DNA of 64,000 nt from Stenotrophomonas sp. BIGb0135 (GTDB lineage Bacteria; Pseudomonadota; Gammaproteobacteria; Xanthomonadales; Xanthomonadaceae), in the NCBI RefSeq assembly GCF_024810105.1, contig NZ_JANUDX010000003.1, positions 434,001 through 498,000 of the forward strand, in the 5' to 3' direction. Under the pieces are notes generated by a model, which had not been told where the DNA came from, did no database searches, and saw nothing but the letters and a program-made list of their open reading frames with translations. Positions 59,311 to 64,000 of this stretch are shown one piece after another (within the stretch, counting starts at the first letter, position 1; the number at the start of each line of letters is the position of its first letter). The position numbers and the translations under genes are program-made.

Positions 59311-62079
59311 ATGACCTCCCGTCCTGCCCTGATTGCCCGCAGCGCCCTGTCCTTGGCCCTGATGGCCACCCCGATCTTCGTCCATGCCCAGGCCACGCCG
59401 CCTGGCCAGGCCCACGCCGCGGTGCCGCTGGGCCGCGCCCTGTCCGGGTGGGCCGGCCAGCACGGCGTGGCGCTCGCGTTCGACCCGGGACTGACCGCCG
59501 GGCGGCAGGCGCCCGCGCTGGCCCCGGGGACGACGCTGGAGGAAGGCTTCGCCCGCCTTCTCGATGGCACCGGCCTGCAGGCGGTACGGCGGCGTGATGG
59601 CAGCTACGCCCTGGAGCCTGCCGCCGCAGTGCCAGCGCCGCGCGGACGGATGCCGGCGCTCAAGGTCGGCGCACTCACCCAGCCGGCGTTCCGCTACAGC
59701 GAGGGCCTGGCCCTGGAAGCGGATTACCTGCAGGCGCAGGTCGCGGGCAACGGCGACATCGGCAGCATGCTGCGCATCAACCCCGCCGTGCAGTTCGACA
59801 ACGCCCAGCTGAGCAGCTATACGCCGGGCGACATCAGCCCGGCCGAGATCAGCATCAACGGAGCGCAGTTCTACCAGAACAGCTTCCTGGTGGATGGCAT
59901 GAGCTTCAACAACGACATCGATCCGGGCCAGGAAGGGTCGCCCTACCGCCTGTTCGCCGCGCCCGGTGGCAGCCAGGCGCTGGCCCTCGATACCGACCTG
60001 CTCGACACGCTGACGGTGCTGGACAGCAACGTCCCGGCCGCCTATGGCGGCTTCTCCGGGGGCGTGGTCGACGCCAGGCTGCGACGCCCCAGCGACGCGT
60101 TGTCGGGCAGCATCTCGCATCAGATCACGCGGTCGGCATGGACGCGTTACCACATCGCCGAAGCGGACGCGGAGAACTATGCCAACGCCTCGTCGTGGGG
60201 CGACGGCCAGCCCGAGTTCGACAAGGCCATCACCCGCATCACGCTGGAAGGCCACCCGAGCGAGCGTGTCGGCCTGCTCGCCAATTTCACCCGCAAGCGC
60301 TCCACCATCCCGACGTACTTCTACTCGTCCCACCTCGTGGACGACTACGGTCGCGAGAAGGCGATGCAGCGGCGCGAAACCACCCAATCGCTGCTGAAAG
60401 GCGTATGGGACGTCAACGAACGGCTGACCGTGGATGCCACGCTGACCCACACGCCAACGGAGAACCAGTTCTTCCGCTCCAACATCCGCCATGCCGGCAT
60501 CCGGATCGAGACAGGCGGCACCCTGGCGTCGTTGCGCGCGGCATGGACCACGGACTGGGGCACCGTGACACAGCAACTGGGCTGGTCGGACACCGAACAA
60601 TCGCGCGATGCCGAGCAGGACGACTACATGACCTGGTCGCGCTCGACCAGCAAGGACTGGGGAACCACCGCGCTTACCCTCGAAGGTGAATTCGGTGATA
60701 TCGAACAGCGCCAGAAGCGACTCCAGTACAAGCTCGACCTCAAGACCGATGCCCTCCAGGCATTCGGCGGGGAGCATCGCCTCGGTGCCGGCGTGTTGCT
60801 GGAACGCGATGACTTCCGCTACGCGCGGCTGACCGAGAGCAGCACCTACACCACGCCGGCGCGCACCAGCACCTGTACCAACCGCGCCGGCGTCACCGAT
60901 GCCCTGACCTGCGCGATGGGCACCACCACCAGCGGCTGGCCCGGCCAGTACCTGACCCGGCGCACCCGCTACACCACCGGTGAGATCGGCTTCGACACCG
61001 AAACCTACGGCATGTATGTCGAAGACGACATGCGTTTTGGCCCGGTCTCGGTGCGCCCCGGCCTGCGCATCGAGCGCGATACCTACATCGGTCGAACGAC
61101 CGTTGCCCCACGACTGGCCGCCAGCTGGGAGGTCCGCGACGGCACCCTGCTCACGGCGGGCGCCAACCGCTACTACGATCGCGACATCGCCACCTGGCGG
61201 TTGCGCGACGGCGTCAACCGCCTGCGCTACAACAGCGAGCGTCGCACCAGCCTCGACAGCGACTGGACCGTGGGCACCCAGGCCAGCAACGACACCCATT
61301 TCGATCTGGACCGGGTCGGATACGCGGACGAGTTGATGCTGGCCCTGCGCCAGGACTGGGCAGGTCTGCGCGTCAACCTCAAGGCGGTCAACCGCAGGTA
61401 CCGCGACCAGGTGATCAAGGTGCAGGGCCGGACGCTGGACCAGCAGGTCGACGACCCGACGCTGGCCACCAGCTACGACACCTGGACCAATGGCGGCCGT
61501 GCCGAGACCAACATCTACTCGCTCACCGTGCAGCCGCTGCGCAATCTGGCTTGGGGCGGCACGCGCTCGACGGCGCTGCTCGCGCTGGACTGGACCGATC
61601 AGCGCAGCACCCTTCCCGAATACGATGACCAGTCCGATCTGTTCTACCAGAATCCCTGGATCCGCTACGACGGCGACTTCATTCGTTACCGGGATCTGCC
61701 GCCGGACAACTACAACCGCCCCTGGACCGCGCGCCTGAGCACGATCACCCGGATCGACCGCTGGAACCTCACGGTGAGCAACCTGCTGCGTTACCGCGCC
61801 GGCTACCGGGCCATCCGCGATACCGGCAGGAACGTCCTGTTCGACGGCGAGGCCGCGCGCGTGTGGGAACAGCAGTCCTATTCGCCCGCGCTGACGTGGG
61901 ACCTGCGGTTGGCCTGGGAGCAGCCGTTGCCCTCCAGCGCCGGCCGCATTTTTGCCAACGTTGACGTGACGAACCTGCTCGACAAGGCCAACGCCTATGG
62001 CGAGTCGAGCAGTGCCACCCGCACGGTGCTGTACGAAACCGGCCGCCAGTTCTGGCTGGAGCTTGGCTATCGTTTCTGA
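59311..62079 (+). CDS. TonB-dependent transducer receptor with STN domain
   Basis: 922 aa. Signal peptide ending VHA; STN domain (residues about 33-105: VPLGRALSGWAGQHGVALAFDPGLTAG ... LLDGTGLQAVRRRDGSY), used to signal to FecR; a plug domain with ISINGAQFYQNSFLVDGM; barrel ending in LELGYRF. Two cysteines in an extracellular loop (STCTNRAG, LTCAMG). It shares its operon with FecI, FecR and a MauG-like enzyme. Ligand unknown; ferric siderophore, heme or a metallophore are possible. Confidence 0.92.
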   Translation: MTSRPALIARSALSLALMATPIFVHAQATPPGQAHAAVPLGRALSGWAGQHGVALAFDPGLTAGRQAPALAPGTTLEEGFARLLDGTGLQAVRRRDGSYALEPAAAVPAPRGRMPALKVGALTQPAFRYSEGLALEADYLQAQVAGNGDIGSMLRINPAVQFDNAQLSSYTPGDISPAEISINGAQFYQNSFLVDGMSFNNDIDPGQEGSPYRLFAAPGGSQALALDTDLLDTLTVLDSNVPAAYGGFSGGVVDARLRRPSDALSGSISHQITRSAWTRYHIAEADAENYANASSWGDGQPEFDKAITRITLEGHPSERVGLLANFTRKRSTIPTYFYSSHLVDDYGREKAMQRRETTQSLLKGVWDVNERLTVDATLTHTPTENQFFRSNIRHAGIRIETGGTLASLRAAWTTDWGTVTQQLGWSDTEQSRDAEQDDYMTWSRSTSKDWGTTALTLEGEFGDIEQRQKRLQYKLDLKTDALQAFGGEHRLGAGVLLERDDFRYARLTESSTYTTPARTSTCTNRAGVTDALTCAMGTTTSGWPGQYLTRRTRYTTGEIGFDTETYGMYVEDDMRFGPVSVRPGLRIERDTYIGRTTVAPRLAASWEVRDGTLLTAGANRYYDRDIATWRLRDGVNRLRYNSERRTSLDSDWTVGTQASNDTHFDLDRVGYADELMLALRQDWAGLRVNLKAVNRRYRDQVIKVQGRTLDQQVDDPTLATSYDTWTNGGRAETNIYSLTVQPLRNLAWGGTRSTALLALDWTDQRSTLPEYDDQSDLFYQNPWIRYDGDFIRYRDLPPDNYNRPWTARLSTITRIDRWNLTVSNLLRYRAGYRAIRDTGRNVLFDGEAARVWEQQSYSPALTWDLRLAWEQPLPSSAGRIFANVDVTNLLDKANAYGESSSATRTVLYETGRQFWLELGYRF

Positions 62080-63241
62080 CTGCGCGAATCGCCGGCGGCG
62101 GCCATCCCATCGGCGTTGGCCGCCCGCGGTGCTTGCCCTGTGCCTGGCGCTGGGTGGCAGCCTGCCGGTCGATGCGCGCCGCGACGCCAAGCCGGCCGTT
62201 CCATTGGACTGCCAGGCGGGCGCGGTCGAACCGGGTGCCGACTGCCTGCGCCGGTTGTACGCGCGTCCCAGCACGCAATGGCCTGCCCCCCACGTCGACC
62301 CCGGCGTGGACTGGCAGGAACTGGCCCCGCTGCCGCCGCCACCCCAGCCCCGGGACAACCCCACCACGCCGGGCAAGGTCGCCCTCGGCGAACGCCTGTT
62401 CAACGAGCCGCGCCTGTCCCGTTCCGGCCAGATCGCCTGTGCCAGTTGCCACGAGCGTGACCTCGGGTTCGCCGATGGCCGGCGCGTGTCGTTCGGACAT
62501 GACCGCCAGCCCGGGCGTCGCAACGCGCCCAGCGTGGCGATGGCCGGCCATGCGCAGACGCTGTTCTGGGACGGGCGCGCAACGACGCTGGAAGACCAGG
62601 CACGCGCGCCCATCGCCGATCCCAGGGAAATGGCCTTCAGCGTCGACGCGGCCGCCGCGCGGCTGCGCCAGGACGCCAGCTATCGACGGCAGTTCGCCGC
62701 GGTGTTCGGCAACGAGCGCGTGGACAGCCGGCAGCTGGCCCAGGCCATCGCCGCGTTCGAGCGCAGCCTGACGCCCGTCCGCAACCGCTTCGACCGCTTC
62801 CTCGGTGGCCAGTCCCGCGCCCTGGATGACCAGCAGCTGCGCGGCCTGCACCTGTTCCGTACCCGCGGCGGCTGCATGAACTGCCACGGCGGGCCGGCGC
62901 TTACCGACAACGCCTTCCACAACCTGGGCCTGCATTTCCACGGCCGCGCACGCCAGGACCTGGGCCGCTACGAGGTCACCGGCGATGCTGCCGACAGCGG
63001 CCGCTTCCGCACCCCGTCGCTGCGCGGCGTGGCGGGCACCGCCCCGTACATGCACAACGGGATGCTGCCGCGCCTGGACGGCGTGCTGGCGTTCTACAAC
63101 GTCGGCGGCGGCAAGCCGCGTGCGCCCGTGATGCCTGCCGCCGGTGCCCCACCGTTCCCGCAACCGGACCCGCTGCTGCGCCCATTGGGCCTGCAGCGCG
63201 ACGAGCTGCAGGCCATCGAGGCGTTCCTGCGCACGCTATGA
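62063..63241 (+). CDS. MauG-like diheme c-type cytochrome
   Basis: About 392 aa if begun at the TTG at 62063, which overlaps the receptor stop; the only ATG (61997) gives a longer overlap, so the start is uncertain. A signal peptide (PPAVLALCLALGGSLPVDA) leads to a periplasmic protein. Two heme motifs: CASCH and CMNCH. The axial-ligand region reads TPSLRGVAGTAPYMHNGM ... FYNVGG: a Tyr sits where peroxidases have Met, which points to the MauG/MbnH/BthA group rather than classical cytochrome c peroxidase. It overlaps the next gene's stop by six bases. Confidence 0.88.
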   Translation: MAIVSDCANRRRRPSHRRWPPAVLALCLALGGSLPVDARRDAKPAVPLDCQAGAVEPGADCLRRLYARPSTQWPAPHVDPGVDWQELAPLPPPPQPRDNPTTPGKVALGERLFNEPRLSRSGQIACASCHERDLGFADGRRVSFGHDRQPGRRNAPSVAMAGHAQTLFWDGRATTLEDQARAPIADPREMAFSVDAAAARLRQDASYRRQFAAVFGNERVDSRQLAQAIAAFERSLTPVRNRFDRFLGGQSRALDDQQLRGLHLFRTRGGCMNCHGGPALTDNAFHNLGLHFHGRARQDLGRYEVTGDAADSGRFRTPSLRGVAGTAPYMHNGMLPRLDGVLAFYNVGGGKPRAPVMPAAGAPPFPQPDPLLRPLGLQRDELQAIEAFLRTL

Positions 63242-64000
63242 CCGCGCCTGACCGGCGGCGGCCGCCCGCGGCGTCGGCGCAGGCAGCAGCGACGGCTCGA
63301 CGGGTCGCTCGATCAGACAGCCGTAGGTGCTCTGCATGTCCATGTACAGGTCGTAGCGCGCGGTGACCCCGTAACCAATCCGCCACGAGCTGGCAAACAG
63401 GTCCGGCGCCTGGAACGCCACGTCCACCGGGATGTTGAGCACCTTGTCGTTGATCATCACCGGGGTGCTCGCCTCGGCGTACTCGATATCCTCGGCGCCG
63501 CCGGTGGTGATCACGTTCTTGCGCCGGATCGAGGCGGCCGGGACCGCGCTGCGCGGCGCGCCACGCATCTGGAACGCGCCATTGAACCCGGTGTCGACCA
63601 GCATCAACTGGTTCTTCTCGCCGCTGCGGATCGGGTAGCGTTGCTGGAAGAACGGTCCCCACAGCGACGACGTGGTCGCCATGCGCCGCTTGCAGTCCAC
63701 CGGGGTCTGCGCTGCCAGCAGGGTCAGCGACTGCCGGGAAATGCGCACGCGGCCCAGCGCGCGCAACACGTCCAGGCCGATCAGGTTGACCTCGCGTCCT
63801 TCCTCGCTGTTGAACGATACCTCCCGCACCGTCACCCCGTTGAGGACCAGGTCGGCCGGGGCCACCAGGCCCGCCATCCGCACCTTGCCCGGGGCATCGT
63901 CCACCACCACGAAGTCCTCGGTCACCGCCAGCCCCAATGCCTTGGCCGCGCTGCGGCTGAGGTGGGAACGGGCCGCGCCGGTATCGAGCAGGAACGTCAG
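63236..64000 (-). CDS. Retropepsin-like aspartic protease (5' end outside window)
   Basis: At least 254 residues visible; the N-terminus lies beyond 64000. Two catalytic-type motifs are present: LLDTGAARSHLS near the window edge and MLVDTGFNGAFQM in the second half. This matches single-chain, double-domain retropepsin-like proteins (gag-asp protease superfamily). No signal peptide can be judged. It converges on the MauG-like gene. Confidence 0.78.
   Translation of the reverse strand: MTFLLDTGAARSHLSRSAAKALGLAVTEDFVVVDDAPGKVRMAGLVAPADLVLNGVTVREVSFNSEEGREVNLIGLDVLRALGRVRISRQSLTLLAAQTPVDCKRRMATTSSLWGPFFQQRYPIRSGEKNQLMLVDTGFNGAFQMRGAPRSAVPAASIRRKNVITTGGAEDIEYAEASTPVMINDKVLNIPVDVAFQAPDLFASSWRIGYGVTARYDLYMDMQSTYGCLIERPVEPSLLPAPTPRAAAAGQARS

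Noticed and set aside
58651-62613. A 1320-aa open frame on the minus strand, antisense to the FecR and receptor genes
   Set aside because: It lies opposite two well-supported genes, has no motifs, and its composition is what high-GC antisense frames give.

Overview
The window reads as chromosomal DNA of a high-GC gammaproteobacterium of the family Xanthomonadaceae, most likely Stenotrophomonas and possibly close to S. rhizophila. Four things point there. There is a fused glucosylglycerol-phosphate phosphatase/synthase preceded by an MFS gene. There is an L2-type class A beta-lactamase divergent from ampR. Several short palindromes headed by GTAG resemble the Stenotrophomonas SMAG repeats. There is also a Xanthomonas-type copLAB copper operon. 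No rRNA, CRISPR array or complete insertion sequence was seen.

Layout. 0-5 kb: 3' part of recQ, then copL-copA-copB. 5-15 kb: mostly single small genes, including a GNAT enzyme, a zinc-ribbon protein, a CPBP protease, a receiver-only regulator, DUF3011 and MliC-type secreted proteins, an S41 peptidase, an NAD-dependent epimerase and several unknown exported proteins. 15.2-19.0 kb: a small island at tRNA-Lys(TTT), bounded by 50-bp direct repeats of the tRNA 3' half. It carries a frameshifted secreted metalloprotease, an unknown exported partner and a truncated P2-type portal gene, with no integrase visible. 19-33 kb, minus strand: the housekeeping run yebC, ruvC, ruvA, kup, ruvB, ybgC, tolQ, tolR, tolA, an extra TolA-domain gene, tolB, pal, cpoB, queE, queC. 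33-40 kb: a second GNAT enzyme, an extremely acidic protein, aspS, a triple-DUF3011 protein, a lipoprotein and a GT39-type glycosyltransferase. 39.5-43 kb: MFS transporter plus ggpPS (osmoprotection). 43-45 kb: beta-lactamase and ampR. 45-54.7 kb: yheS, a TonB-dependent receptor, ybaL, an O-acetylhomoserine sulfhydrylase and two unknown exported proteins. 55-64 kb: clpB with a sigma32-type promoter, diverging from a Fur-box-preceded FecI/FecR/TonB-receptor/MauG-like cassette, and a truncated retropepsin-like protease.

Functional threads. Cell-envelope maintenance is the largest theme (Tol-Pal, several lipoproteins, MliC-type lysozyme inhibitor). Metal handling occurs at both ends: copper resistance at the left, and Fur-linked outer-membrane uptake with a diheme enzyme at the right. 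Stress survival is covered by ggpPS, kup, ybaL, clpB and the Ruv/RecQ repair proteins. The least explained parts are the tRNA-Lys island, the soluble TolA-domain paralogue inside the tol operon, and the FecI-FecR-receptor-MauG cassette.
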